Assembly: GCA_949128115.1 (NCBI GenBank)
Contig: OX421962.1
Span: forward strand, 98,486,836-98,550,835
Direction of reading: 5' to 3'
DNA length: 64,000 nt
DNA from: Anaspis maculata
Taxonomy: Eukaryota > Arthropoda > Insecta > Coleoptera > Scraptiidae
Part shown: positions 11,139 through 23,490 of the stretch, in pieces
How positions within the stretch are numbered: position 1 is the first letter of the stretch
Layout: each line of letters starts with the position of its first letter
Position numbers and translations under genes: made by a program
Notes under the pieces: generated by a model
Told to the model about the DNA's origin: nothing
Seen by the model: the letters and a program-made list of their open reading frames with translations, nothing else
The model's database searches: none

Positions 11139-13389
11139 GGTGAAATCACAATCCTCTGCTGCTGCCAACTTCGCTACATCAAATTACACCAATTCCGGGT
11201 CAAAAGCTTTACATACGTATTGCCACACACATCATGTCGACGTTTCATTCCCAGTTTTAATTACTATTGATCTAGAGCTATGCAGCTGAAATTAAATCTG
11301 GCCGTACAAAATACTATTGCGGTTTCCTGCAAAAGTTCCGTGAAAATAAATAACAACGTGAAAACTTTCAAAAACTTGAGCAGAAGCTTGACTTTTTATT
11401 AGGTTCTATTGTTGTCGCCGAACGGTTTGTTGTATTTGCTTTGGAAATTTTATTTCCAAGGCAGCAGGAATAAAAATAGAATTCATGCCGAATGTCTGGA
11501 TTTCCGCCGCCGCCGGAATGTTTTCTAAAGAGGCTATACTTTTCCAAACAATGTAAATAGTTAATTATTTACGTTTTGCTCGAGCGATGCGACAAAAAGA
11601 ACAAGAAGGAACTTATAACGGGGCACAAAGCGAATAAGTCGTGAAGTTGGAGTAGATAGCAAATAATGAAGTTACCTTTTTTTCTTTTTTTTCCTGTTTT
11701 TGAGTTTAGATAGTGATAGTTATTTATATCTGAATCGTTATAAAACCATCTGTTTCTGTACAAGTATATTATTTTAGATGCAGAGCTCTGTCCGGCTGGC
11801 TCTAACATAATGTTGTTATGAACAGATTGTTTTTCAAAGTTGAATAATTCAATGAAAGCTGAACATTTAACATCAAGAAATTATCTTGACCCAAAAAGTT
11901 GCGTTTTTTCACTTTTCCATTTTTGTTGAATAAGTACCTACGTAGAAACGTTCTGAGTGTGACAGCAAAAACTCACTGAGTCTATGCTAGCTATGCGGTG
12001 ATACTCATTCGCGAACTCATTACTATAGCGATAAATGCCAAAATGAACTCCCATACTTTTGCTGTAAGAAACTCATGTGAAAATTTGGAGCGATCAGTTG
12101 ATTTGAAAGTTATTCAATTCTCAAGACCGTGTCCTGTATGATCCAAACACTTGGTTCGCTGAATCGTAATCGAGTCATCAAAGAATTGCTCTACTACCAC
12201 CAAGCATGTACCAATCGGCACCTGTATCACCAGTTCCGGCGGATGACCAGCCATCATATTCGTGTGGATTATTATCATAATTATTATTTTGAATTGAGCT
12301 CGAATTGCGGGCTTAAAGTTGATCAAAAAACAATGACGACAAGCTCGAGATGAACTTGGTGAGAATTAACAACAAAAAATAATTTAAATATGCTATCTTT
12401 TGGAACGGACTTCTTCAACTCTATGCTAAGTGACGACAACAATAAGAAAAATTTGATTATTGTTGTATCAAAGACTAGATTGACCCATGGAGTTGAATTT
12501 TGATTAGACTTTCCAAGTATGACACGGTAGATGAGGCAATGCAAGCGATGAAAACGCACTTACTAACGCAGAAATCAGACACGACATTGTAAGATAAACT
12601 ATTACGATCTAGACAAGGCAATAAAATCACAGAGCAATTCGGTAACGGTTTGAGGACCTGTTTATTAACTTGCACAATTGACCATTTTGAAAACTAATGG
12701 CAATTATGCAGCATTAAAAATTTCAAAGCCCATAAATCGAAAAAACAGAGATGAAGAAATTTTCAGACGGCCTCGATAATCAACATTTAGGCACAATCAT
12801 TGAGGCTAGAATTTTTTCGAGTTTGAAAGACGCGATCAGATTTGATCGGGACGAAGAAGACAGGACGAGTTATGGGAGTATTCAAAACCAAACATGCTAC
12901 CAAGAAAAAAATCGTCATACCAGTCATACCACCAAACAAATGCGACGTAAAGCTAATCAATTTTTTTGAAAAGAAGCAAAATTTCACTTCCTGCCATCTT
13001 ACTATAAGAAGGCATGATAGAAAAAAAACGGAGTAGACCAATGCTCCACACAATAAAAGCAAAATTCCGTAAAATAAAAAGTCCCTGACACCGATACAGG
13101 CAAAACACACTCAGGGCAGAGAGAAACCTTTCAAGGTCTGCGACACATTGTGCGAAAAAAAAAACCACCTGATAGACATTTCGACTCGCATTTTGAATCA
13201 TGATGAAAGGCACATTTGAGCATGTTCAAAGCACACCGTTGAAAAAAGCCAAATCAGAACTTTCATTTATGTTAACTAACATTTATTTTTTGTACTGGAC
13301 TATCAATCCCAATCAAAGCAAAGAAAACACAATCGATGAATAAAAAAGTGCGTTTCATTTTCTACAAGCAGGCGACAAAGTACTATGAA
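11139..13389. other. No gene recognised
   Basis: No family or repeat was recognised. Open frames of 60-107 codons occur on both strands, for example 12787-13110 on the minus strand. They are Phe/Leu/Cys-rich without conserved motifs and overlap opposite-strand frames, so I treat them as chance. Confidence 0.45.
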
Positions 13390-13391
13390 TA

Positions 13392-14961
13392 GCCCAGGCG
13401 CCAGGGAGCAAAAATCAGCTCAATAAGGAAATAATTGTTTCCTGGCTGGAAACTAGCTTAAAACGATCTGTGTGGCTTAGGTTTTGACATACCAATTTCC
13501 CCCCTTTCGGAAATGTCGGCGTCATATCGCCATCATCAACAAGAAGTGCATCAGCGTGGTTTTTGCCGAGTATCTTGATTTTGGGCCATCTGACAGCAAA
13601 AGATGTGAGGAGTCATTTTAAAAATAATGAAATTCTCTACGGAATAGTTTTTAAATAACCTTTCTGCGATCTATGGTTGTTGAAATAGAGCTTCTGGAAG
13701 CAAGAGGCATTGTCGTGAAAGCTCCATGGCCACTTGACTCGAAAAACTAAAATGTCGATGTGACAAAAAAATTTCAAAATGAGATTTCTCGAGAATCCTT
13801 CATCCTATAGTTGCGGTGATGGCCTTGAACCGTTGATTACGAATATAGAAAAGTCAAAAACGTCACATTGTACATATACAGGGTGTACTGAGGGAATCAA
13901 ATCAGATCAGAGAAATTTTACATATTTTTTCGATTTAGCTTATATGCGATACTCTAAGCACCTAACACGAGTCCAAAATCAATATGGATTTGCTCTATAA
14001 GCTTCACTTAAAACACTAAAGAAGTGGTCAGCTCACAGCTTCACTGTAAAATGTTTTGAAGGCCCTCTGAAATCATCAAAATAGTCAAAATTTACAGTAA
14101 CAAGGAATGTATATAACAGTATATTATATACCAAGGGACCAAAGTGAATTTTTAATTTGGGGATTTGGACCAAAAGGGCTCTCGAGCAACAAACTTCACC
14201 CAAGGGATCACAAATTCACTTTGGTTCCTTGGTATATAATATACTATTATTACATTTCTTGCTACTGTAAATTTTGATGATTTCAGAGGGCCTTCAAAAC
14301 ATTTCACAGGAAGGCTGTGAGCTGACCACTTCTCAAGTGTATTAAGTGAAGCATACAGAGCAATGCATATTGATATTGGACTCGTGATAAGTGCTTAGAG
14401 TTTCGCATAGGCTAAAGCGAAGAAATATGTCAAATTTCTCTGTTCTGCTTTGATTCCCGCAGTACACCCTGTATATGTACAATGTGACGTTTTTGACTTT
14501 TCAATATTCGTAATCTACGGTTGAAGAGGAAGAGTTTAAGACCATCACCGCAACTATCGCATGAAGAATTCTCCAGTAATCTCATTTTGAATTTTTTTTG
14601 TCACATCGACACTTAGTTTTTCGAGTCAAGTGGCCATGGAGCTTTCACGACAATTACTCTCGCTTCCAGAAACTCTTACTCAAAGACCATAGGTCGCAGG
14701 AAGTTGATTTAAAAACCAAACTGTAGGGAATTTCATAGGCTTCAAAATGACTTCTCACATCTTTTGCTGTCAGATGACCCAAAATAAGGATATTTGGCGA
14801 AAACCACGCTGGTGCACTTCTTGTTGATGATGGCGACATGACGCCGACATTTCCAAAAGGGGGGAAACTAGTATGTCACAACCTAAGCTACACAGATCGT
14901 TTTAAGCTAGTTTCCAGCCAGGAAACAATTATTTCCTTATTGTTTTCCCTGGCGCCTGGGC
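13392..14961. mobile_element. Foldback element with TA-GCCCAGGC termini, 1.57 kb
   Basis: The left arm (13392-14151) and right arm (14212-14961) are long, highly similar inverted repeats around a ~60 bp loop. The ends are GCCCAGGCGCCAGGGA and its exact reverse complement, each flanked by TA (13390-13391, 14962-14963), consistent with a TA target. Anchors: AAGGAAATAATTGTTTCCTGG near 13425 is mirrored near 14924; ACCAAGGGACCAAAGTGAA near 14130 is mirrored near 14213. No transposase was recognised, so it is non-autonomous. Confidence 0.9.
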
Positions 14962-14963
14962 TA

Positions 14964-15626
14964 AAAACGATGAGCGCATAGATCAAAAATCAATAAACTG
15001 AACATTTTACGGACTTGGACTTACAATTTTTTAGTTTGGTGGTGTTATGTTACAGTTTTGTGATTCGGTTTATAAAGTGAGCAACGGACGTTCAACCGTG
15101 ATATGATAATACACGCGTTCCTTTTACGTCTGAGGTGAGGTTCTCGTACTTGTGGAGTACAAGGTTTCCGAGTAAAGCCGAGGGTAAAACATAATCTCTG
15201 AATCCCACCTTGCTTTAAAGGTACCTGTCTATTCTCACTTGAGTAAGTGAGATGAGATTTTTACCTCACCTCACTGTGTTAAATGGGACGCTTGGCTCGC
15301 TTAACTGTCACTTGTCACTTCACTTGTCATGTCAGTCTTGTCGTGTGTTTATCTGTCAGTGATAAATTGCGAGGTTAGACCCATACTACAAACAAGGTAG
15401 ACCGTTGCATTGGGTAGACAAACTTTACCTACCTTGGCTGTGCCTGTGACCATAGGTGACGATTAAACGATTCGACAAGACGACAAGTATAAGCTAAAAA
15501 ACGTAGATACTGTGGCGTACAGCCTAAAATCATAAGAGGGAGTTGAATATTCAAGAATAAATTAGCATTACGGGCAATATAGGAAAGGAAAGAAGTTTGA
15601 TAAGAAAGAATACTGTGCTTGCACCG
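14964..15626. other. No gene recognised
   Basis: Unassigned sequence between the foldback and dispersed repeat copy B. The run CACTTGTCACTTCACTTGTC near 15309 is a very short local repeat. Confidence 0.4.
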
Positions 15627-16343
15627 CATTCCTGGGTGGCATGCTTGTGGGCCAGGGGCTTAGACTTGAGACGGGGGTGGAAACAGGAAGGATCCGAAAG
15701 TAGGGACGGGGGTGTAGGGGACTGGTAGGTGTAAGGTCGAGTGGAACGGATGTGTTTGGCAAGAAGAAAAATTATTATTCGTCAAAAATAAGTTGATAAG
15801 AGGGCTCAAAACACTGTTAATAGCTGTAGTGTATTAGTTACGAGAAAAAAAAAATATTAAGGCAAGTCTGATTTCCATTGTAATCAAATAATAATTTGAT
15901 GGAATGGGGTTGAAGTGATTGTTTTGTTTATAAAATGATGGTAGGTTTGTTCTTGATATTTCGAACAGCCATAGGAAGCGTCAAACCGATTCAATACCCT
16001 GCAATTGCTGTGAGCTTTTTAATACCTTGTTTTCAGCTACATACCTTCAAGACGCCAGAAAATGGTGGAAGCTTCAGTAACCCTTTGGAAAGATTTCGTC
16101 TCCGGCAGGTTGATTCCTTAGGTCAGTTCTGCTGGAAATCTAGCGCTCTCGACATATATTTGGATCAAATCTAGGCGAAAATATCACGTGTTATCTTCCC
16201 CCATCGAACAGAATAAAATATTGAACCCTTCTCGCACAACAAGGAGTCTATAAGCAGCTGAAGCCAGTGTTCCATTCAAAAGAGAACCTTTTTGAACAAT
16301 GTCTAAAAATTCAGTGTCGCTTCGAAAACGCTCCAAGACAGAA
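15627..16343 (-). repeat. Dispersed repeat, copy B (partner of 2525-3215)
   Basis: Reverse-complement partner of copy A, including its pyrimidine-rich end (read on the minus strand near 15720-15640). Poly-A-like tracts (15846-15854) and an AT-rich inner part differ from copy A. The two copies lie about 12.4 kb apart in opposite orientation. Confidence 0.65.
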
Positions 16344-19300
16344 AGAAACATAACATCATTTTACCTACGACAACTACCGTGAGTGATGAATAGCGCACAA
16401 TTAACAGACTCACTAAGCAGCTCCTTACGCACGCTGTGCGATTTGATTACCATTACGCACAGTTAGAGAATTTTCTGTTTAAAATACAGTTGGTACCGGA
16501 TCCGACACGACTCTCTCTTCGTGCCAAACCACTTTAATTTATTTCGAATCACAAATCCCTAACAAATTATTGCTGCGCGTTATCGTCATCAAAAATCGGA
16601 CCATGATCCGATTCATCATAATGTACAATAATGATGAATTCTTTATACTCACGTCGTGTGTCCAGCAAAAAGTGAGATGTAAAAAACCTTTTAAAATATA
16701 TCCATTCAATTGCAATAATTTGGAATATGTTTAACTGAATTCTCATGTACATTAATACAGTTTCTATATACCATAAAAAAATTTTCTTTGTGGGCAGTGC
16801 AGTTGGAACTGGGAGAAGACATCCATCCCATCCACTCGCGGTCAATCCACCGGAGCACGCTTTACAGCCAGTGAAGTTGGATTTAAACGACGATAAGTTA
16901 TTAAAGTTCAAATATAGAGTTACAAATTTCATTCGATCAAAAATTGTGCGGTATCATACCTACAATCAAAGCTAAAAGTCGAATAGATTGTATATAGCAT
17001 CATACAATTTTTATTTGTATTTGACAAAGTGCGGATTTTGTAGCATCGTGTGAAATTGGTTTCTGGTTCTGGATTTTGACTTTTGGTTGTGACAGCCTGC
17101 GAGAAATGACATTTGGTGTGACATAACCAACAACAAAAACAAGAACAAAAATATTCCTAGATGTAACAACAAAGTATAGATTCGTTTGTTCCAAGTACCA
17201 ATTCACAGTTTTGCAAAACATTTGGCATACCTGCCGATTACGCTTAATACGGGGTTTTATAAGAATCTGTGATCGCGGCAGGCATGGGTCAGACCGAAAA
17301 ACGCAGTAGCAGGCGCAATTATAGTGACCGAAAGCGGATTCCAAAGGCGATGCAATCACAGACGTTTATAAACACCCGGTACATAATTAAAGCAATTTTT
17401 TGCGACACAAATTGGGACGGAGGCAGAAGAAATATTCACGGCTATGCAAGTAATTTCACCACAGAGCACAATCATAATACCTCTTCCTATTGTGTTTTTA
17501 TTCTAGGTTTCCAACTTGCTGAGTTATTACACATTGCACCGTTGAATTGCGCCAAGAAGAGGATCATCAGACACGAAGCTTTGAAAATATTTTCACGCGG
17601 CTTTCCAGGTACGAAAGTCAAGACAATGTTCACCAACTACGGCTTTGTTTAAGGTGATTCGTATTCCAGGTTTTCAATTCAAAAAGAAGTTATTGATACA
17701 TTCTACAAAAAAAACCTGCATCAGACACGAAGCTTTGAGATAACACTGCTTCAGATGTGTTAAAATTTGGATAACAGTGTACTGGCTCGGCGGAGAAGTT
17801 GTCGCATTATTATTGATAGTTTTTCCTATAGACACGTAACTGAAAACTAGGTCATGATCTTCCTCGGCGACTGTCACCACAGTTACATTCTCGACTAGTT
17901 GACAAGGACCGTGGTGTAGGAAATTAAATTCTGAAGCCACTTTGATTGAGTGCCTTTATGCGGTTTTCGAACGAGCATCCTCTATTTCTATTTGAGGATT
18001 AAAGGTAGCGCTGCCACGATGCTCGCTCAAAACGCGAACCTTTCACAGTGCCGATGCAATCTCTGACTTGAGTATGAGCTCGAGCGGTTTGCAAACTGCA
18101 TTGTACCAGAAACAAACACATACACATGCACATACAAGGAGGAGCGCTGCTAATTACGGAATCTGGCGCTCGCATCCACTTCTGCACTTCATCCCTCTCG
18201 TTTACCGCCGCACACATAACACGGCATTGCCAACCATGTCCGCATATGCATAATACATGGCCAATCAGGCCTGCCAGCAGCGAGAAACTCTCACATATTT
18301 ATTATGGTGTCAACGCTCATTATGAATTTCCATAGGAAGTGAATAGGTACACACCATGCATGTGCTCAACAGCATATTTTTTCGCGGGCCAATGATAATA
18401 TGCCGTGAATCAGCTGCTATACATCAAGCTGATGGATATACGCGAGGTGAGTAGGTGGCGGAGTTTTATCACTGCCTTTCGAAAATTTCCCCTGCAATTT
18501 TTATTCGCGTTGAAAGGCTAATTTTCACCATGGTTCAAGTTGGTTGAAAGTTCAACTGTGGACCTTTTGAGCGTGAAATAACAGTGATTTTATAGTCACA
18601 AGTAAGTAGTGTCCTGTGCTCGAGATCTATATTTTCTACTTTTCGCACTCCCTGTATTTTTTTGCATCAAGTGCATTTTTGGCAAACTCATGATTTTCGC
18701 GCAAATTGATAAAGCAACAAATTCTGTATACGAATGTGAAAAATGAACCATTTCCAAATAGTACCTACTTCTAGCTATATTATGACCAGAAAGAGCACCA
18801 TTTGAATGCGGAACTCTGTCATGAAAAAAGTTCAATTTATAATATTTGATGTTGATTTTATGGATAAAGCAAAGGAGGCATTTTAGGTCAACACAGCAGA
18901 AATATTGTTTCGAACTTCTCAAAAGACATGCCAGAATTCACATGTTTGTTACAAACATATGTTAAACAATATTCTCATCCTGCATGGATGCATAATTCAA
19001 AAAAATTGATATTATCCCGAATGCAATGTTTGAGTATATGAGTATATGTTTGACATAGATAAAAAGATGCATATTTTTATCGCGACCTATTGTCAAGTAG
19101 GCTATGATTGATTTATGTATATCAGAGGCCACATAATCAGAAACCACGAGCATGAGTTTCTTGAATACATTTCAGAATTCAAGCTTTATCGAAAATCTAT
19201 TCTATTGATCAGGTAGGTAATACTAATAACTAACTTCACAGTTGAAATATTAACTTGATCATGCAGAATTTTTTGATGATCCAGAATAGTACAAATAGAC

Positions 19301-21749
19301 TTCTGATGATGAATTCTATATTCGATAAGCAGCACAACAGCTATCGCAAAGATGGTAGATCCGCCGGTGAAAAGTCAATCAACTCAAATCAATGGAAGAA
19401 TATCGAATATCGATTGCCTCGGAGATGACAATATAGATGACTGCATTGCTAGAAAGAAGTCTTTATTACAAAAACATAAATTTTTTGTAAGCTTCAGCAA
19501 GATTCGAGTCGAAATTGTGAAATAAAATCGCATGTCCGCTCCGATAAATTTTAAAGCGCCATCATCATGGAACATCCACGTGCGCAAGAATCCTGATTCA
19601 TACACACACACACCAGATGCACCCGCCACTCTTCCTGGCTGCGCCCGTCCAACTTTTCCGCAACTCTGGATGGAAGTTATTGCCTGGCAGAGATTGAACT
19701 TTTTGATTGGATAAATACGACGGCGGTGCGGTGAAACTTGAAAAGTAGTGTGGCATCAGGCAAAAAGTTTACGGCGGTCATATCCGTATTAGGTTCTTGC
19801 GGTGCTGCGGCTAGGCTCCTGCTAGTCCTGCTGTGGGTCGGAGCGAACAGATGGTTCCTCAAACATTTATGTGATGCCAGACGGGCTGCACACACGCGGC
19901 GACAAATTAAAAAACCCTCAGTCGGCGCCACACCGACGCCCGTGTGTATAACATGGATTTATGGGGAGAGCGAGCAGAGTTAAAATCCACGCGAAATAAT
20001 TAAATTATAAGCAAAATATCATGTTTGTTCCCGGCATTACCTGATGCTCTACGTCTGTTTGGTGCAAGTTTACCACATTTTAAAATTCTGGGATTTTTGT
20101 GCGGATTAGAGTGCTTTATGTTTGGACATCTGGCTCATCACTCAAGGGGATAAACTCTGGTCTGAGCTGAGCTGCAAGATAGATTCGCAAAGAACGCCAA
20201 TATGGAAACACGCTGTGCCATAAATAAAATTTATATAGTCAAGTTTACTAAATAAAAATGATAATTATTAGAATCAACTCATTTTATCGAGTCCGACGGG
20301 CGGAGAAATATAATGTAGGCATGTATTTCTTGATTAAGCATCTTAGTAATTTTTTTCTGTTGGGTCCAGTAGGTATTCCATCTTGATAGAGCGTTGTGTA
20401 GACTCGTCCTTGTTGAATATCAAGCGACTGATTTTTCAGAAAAATTACCACAGTTTGGATTACAAAGTTTGACTTTCTTTCACAAGAACTGACTCTCCAT
20501 TGAATCTTTGGTTCTTTTGCCGAATACCCAAGAATAGGTATGTGGTACTAGATAGGCACAACTTTGTAGCAATTGAAATGCAAAACTTTGAATTCCCGGT
20601 CTGTTCCCGCATGCACGGCATGTATTTTCCAATTTACCTGAACCACATTGTTACCCGAGACGGAAGTGACAATTGAAGTTCATGAATTTGCGCTGCGGTT
20701 GAGGACGAGGCACCTCTTTACAGGTAGGTGAGTCGTGGGTACGTGCAAATTTGAAATATTCACCTAAATGAATTGACATTGTCAGGAAAAGTAATTGATT
20801 TAGAGATACTCGCGGCGCCGAAACCGCAATTCTACCATGGCAGTCACGTACACGTCCGATGATGGAAGCTCTCTAAAGCTCGAGACATCGTCACACACAA
20901 AAGCTCCGGTAGGTATGAGCAAGAGATATTCACGTATTCCGCGTCGAGTTGTGATATCTACCTGGCTCCCTGGCTGCACTGGAATGCCCGAAGTGAGAAC
21001 ATTTCGCTCATTGCTTGGACTATTGATAAAACCATAATATTTTATGCGCGAGAACACTCTGTGATATGTTTGTGAAATCAATTGTGTCGGAATAGCTTCC
21101 GGCTGACCGAACATATCCAATTAGATAATGTGCGATAATAAATTTGGACTTGATATAATTCACTTTTATTGCTCAATTGGATTTGTTTTCATAGATGTGT
21201 CAATTGAAATTGCGGAGCTTTTATTATACGGATGGTATGTTCTAAAAAATATGTCTTCTTTGCCATTGGTCACTTGTTTATAAATTAATTTTTGAAACGT
21301 AAATCGCAAATTTGCATGATAATGATTACCGCACGTTACATGAATAATTCAATCGAGTTCGAATTGATTTTATTTCAATTTCTATACGCTTGTACGGAGC
21401 GACTCAGAATATAAAAAGTTGGTGCTGGAATAAACCATTCTTTTATGTCCTCAAATAACGTTTTTCTTTCAGGATTCAAGCCTGTGGCATGTTTATTCTT
21501 GCGATTAAACAAGTTTTTGTATTTATTTTGAAATCTCAAATAATTCGAAATGATCAACTATTGTACTGAAATTTTCATGCAAGCTAAGCATCAGTTCGCT
21601 TGTTTACCTCACTAGAGACCGAAACGCGCGCGTTGCGCGCGCAGCTTTTCTACTATACAGTGATGAAGAGTTCAGGTCCATAGGTACTTCACGGATTTGA
21701 ATGAGCTACTTCGTCGTACGATATACTGATGTTTTAGTTTGGCAATTAA
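16344..21749. other. Long unassigned stretch
   Basis: No confident gene. Three places were examined. A codon-like stretch near 16790-16930 (plus) follows a good acceptor (TTTCTTTGTGGGCAG), but nothing in it was recognised. A ~37 bp string at 17270-17307 recurs inverted at about 23657-23693. A 106-codon open frame lies at 20800-21120 (minus) with no recognised motif. A GC-rich hairpin, ACGCGCGCG-TT-GCGCGCGC, is at about 21624-21643. Introns of an off-window gene are possible but not shown. Confidence 0.4.
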
Positions 21750-22064
21750 GGACAGTTAAATTGGTGAAATGAGGCGTTGCGGAATCAATCCGTCTGAGTT
21801 TATTCCTTGACAGAAATTTACCATTTAGGTCTTTCGGAAAGCTATGAGGATGTACTTTGGTTTGAGCCTATAGACATTTTCAAAATCGAAAAATTATTTT
21901 TCCAAAACTTGAATTTTTTTGAATTTTGAAAATTTCTATAGACTCAAACCAAAGAACATTCTTGTGGCTTTTCAAAAAAAAACCTGAATGATAGATTTCT
22001 GTCAAGGAATAAACTCAGACGGAATGATTCCGCAACGCCTCATTTTACCAATTTAACTCCGTCC
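21750..22064. mobile_element. Palindromic MITE-like element, 315 bp
   Basis: The left arm from GGACAGTTAAATTGG (21750) and the right arm ending CCAATTTAACTCCGTCC (22064) pair over about 140 bp each. They include GAGGCGTTGCGGAATCA, TCTGAGTTTATTCCTTGACA and CTTTGGTTTGAG on both sides. The loop near 21900 is AT-rich. Non-coding. A clear target duplication was not found. Confidence 0.8.
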
Positions 22065-22640
22065 TCAACCCACGAACACCCCAAAAACGTTTTTTTTTAC
22101 AGGTTTGTTGTGTTGATACATAAGATGTATTGTATTTTATATGAGCTGCATATGGATATTATATTACAGTTTATGTATTCAAGTTGACCTTTGTCAAAAT
22201 AACTTCAAAAAATACAAAAAATATACTTTCGCAATAAAAAAACCAAGTAAAATGGTGTACAACACTCGTGGCTGGTTACATAAGATGCATTCGGACACTA
22301 AGCCTCTCACAGACTCGGGCTGCGCCCTCGTTCTGCAAATTTTGGCTTCGTGTCTGAAAACCACTTATGTAGCAGCCAACTTGTAATGCAACATCTCGGA
22401 TTTTTTGGAATCAGGAACATTTGTGCGTGAGGAAGTTGTTGATGTCATTGTCATTTCATTGTTACGATGAAAGTTGATCGGAGTTCGTTTTTCATCTCCC
22501 CACCAGTCAAAATGTTCACTCTGGGTCAGAAAAATTTCACGTTCAACTTGAAATTATGTGGGCGCTCTTGCTTATTTCTTTAGGAATTGATGGAGCGGAG
22601 ACGTTGGCTACCGGTTTCAACTCATTTCTTACATCACTTA

Positions 22641-22785
22641 CCTCGGGTTCCACCAAACTTTTATCAGCGCGATAACTTTATCACTCTGATAGTAACTAAG
22701 CAACTGGCCATCTTATTGGCTGGTGCATAGCAACTATCAGCGTGATGGATTTAATCTGCTCTTAAAATTTTGGTGTAACCCGAGG
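22641..22785. mobile_element. PIF/Harbinger-like MITE, copy 1, TTA flanks
   Basis: The terminal inverted repeats are CCTCGGGTT(C)CACCAAA and its complement TTTGGTG(T)AACCCGAGG. TTA lies immediately outside both ends (22638-22640, 22786-22788), and a 3-bp TTA/TWA duplication is the PIF/Harbinger hallmark. The interior folds as a hairpin (TATCAGCGCGATAA against TATCAGCGTGAT). A related copy is at 33025-33172. Confidence 0.75.
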
Positions 22786-22832
22786 TTATCACCTTAAAAT
22801 AAGTTTCAACACAATATCTCGAAAAATCTCCA

Positions 22833-23062
22833 AACGTGCTGGTGACAAACCGCACAGGCTCTCTCTCGACTTGCCCAACGTGCCAGGTGCATAACCGCAC
22901 GGGTTTTTCCTTTCGACTTGCACAACGACGTGCCTGGTGCAAAACCGCACGAGTCTCTCCCGCCGATTCGCCCAACGTGCCTGGTGGACAACCGCACGGG
23001 CTCCCTTCTGATTGACCCAACGTGCCTGGTGAATAACCGCACGGGTCTCTCCTCCATACGCA
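22833..23062. repeat. Minisatellite, five units of 44-50 bp
   Basis: Units start at about 22833, 22877, 22924, 22974 and 23019. Each begins AACGTGCCTGGTG and contains AACCGCACGGG followed by a TCTC-rich part. Open frames across it on the minus strand (Cys/Arg/Gly-rich, repeating) come from the repeat itself and are not a gene. It is GC-rich relative to the AT-rich flanks. Confidence 0.85.
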
Positions 23063-23310
23063 CACGTCCAAGCGCGCCAAGCCTACACAGACTCGCGTAT
23101 CGCTTTTGCTGACAAATCTCTTTGTCCTCGTGCCATCGCCTACGACACGCGACTCTCAGCAGGAATCCTCAATCGCCCCCTTATTATTTATGAATAAAAG
23201 GATCTACAGAACCTCGTCTTTTCATACTCCACGTTTTCAATAAAGCGTCAGCGCAACAGCGTTATGGCAACTTATTTTATTATGAGTAGTTTTCAAATCG
23301 AACACAAAAA
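23063..23310. other. Non-coding spacer with AATAAA motifs
   Basis: Contains GAATAAAAGG near 23191 and CAATAAAGCG near 23238 between the minisatellite and the recombinase-like ORF. It could be part of one retro- or recombinase-type element that also includes those neighbours, but no terminal repeats were found. Confidence 0.25.
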
Positions 23311-23490
23311 ATGGATTACGTTCCAATGGATATTTCGGAAAAAGCAAAGAACATTGTCCTTTATTTCCTTCCAGCAAAGTTTTGCACGCAATATGAGCAA
23401 GAATATGATTTATTCATCGTATGGGAAAAGAAAAATAATGTGAATATTGTGAATGAAGATGTTGAATGGCATATTCTAATAAACGAATAA
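23311..23490 (+). pseudogene. Short ORF resembling the N-terminal SAM-like domain of a tyrosine recombinase (Crypton/DIRS-type)
   Basis: An ORF of 59 codons plus a TAA. Its middle reads LPAKFCTQYEQEYDLFIVW. The pattern 'LP-K-(5)-Y-(3)-Y-(2)-F-(2)-W' followed by an E-x-V segment is what I know from the N-terminal core-binding (SAM-like) domain of eukaryotic tyrosine recombinases in Crypton- and DIRS-like elements. A complete domain would continue through V-LLAY-type residues into further helices. Here a stop follows about 10 residues after that point, and no catalytic R-H-R-Y region is present. It is therefore a truncated fragment, or one exon of an element. A minisatellite lies just upstream. 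Confidence 0.45.

Noticed and set aside
16567..16932. A 121-codon minus-strand frame
   Set aside because: No recognised motif, and it overlaps a plus-strand candidate of better codon-like quality. Either may be chance.
21605..21650. GAGACCGAAACGCGCGCG... resembling the 3' half of a hammerhead
   Set aside because: There is no CUGANGA core upstream at a usable distance. It is better described as a simple CG-rich hairpin.
22751..23080. A 109-codon minus-strand Cys/Arg/Gly-rich frame that looks like a repeat protein
   Set aside because: It is the translation of the 44-50 bp minisatellite; other frames on the same strand are open for the same reason.
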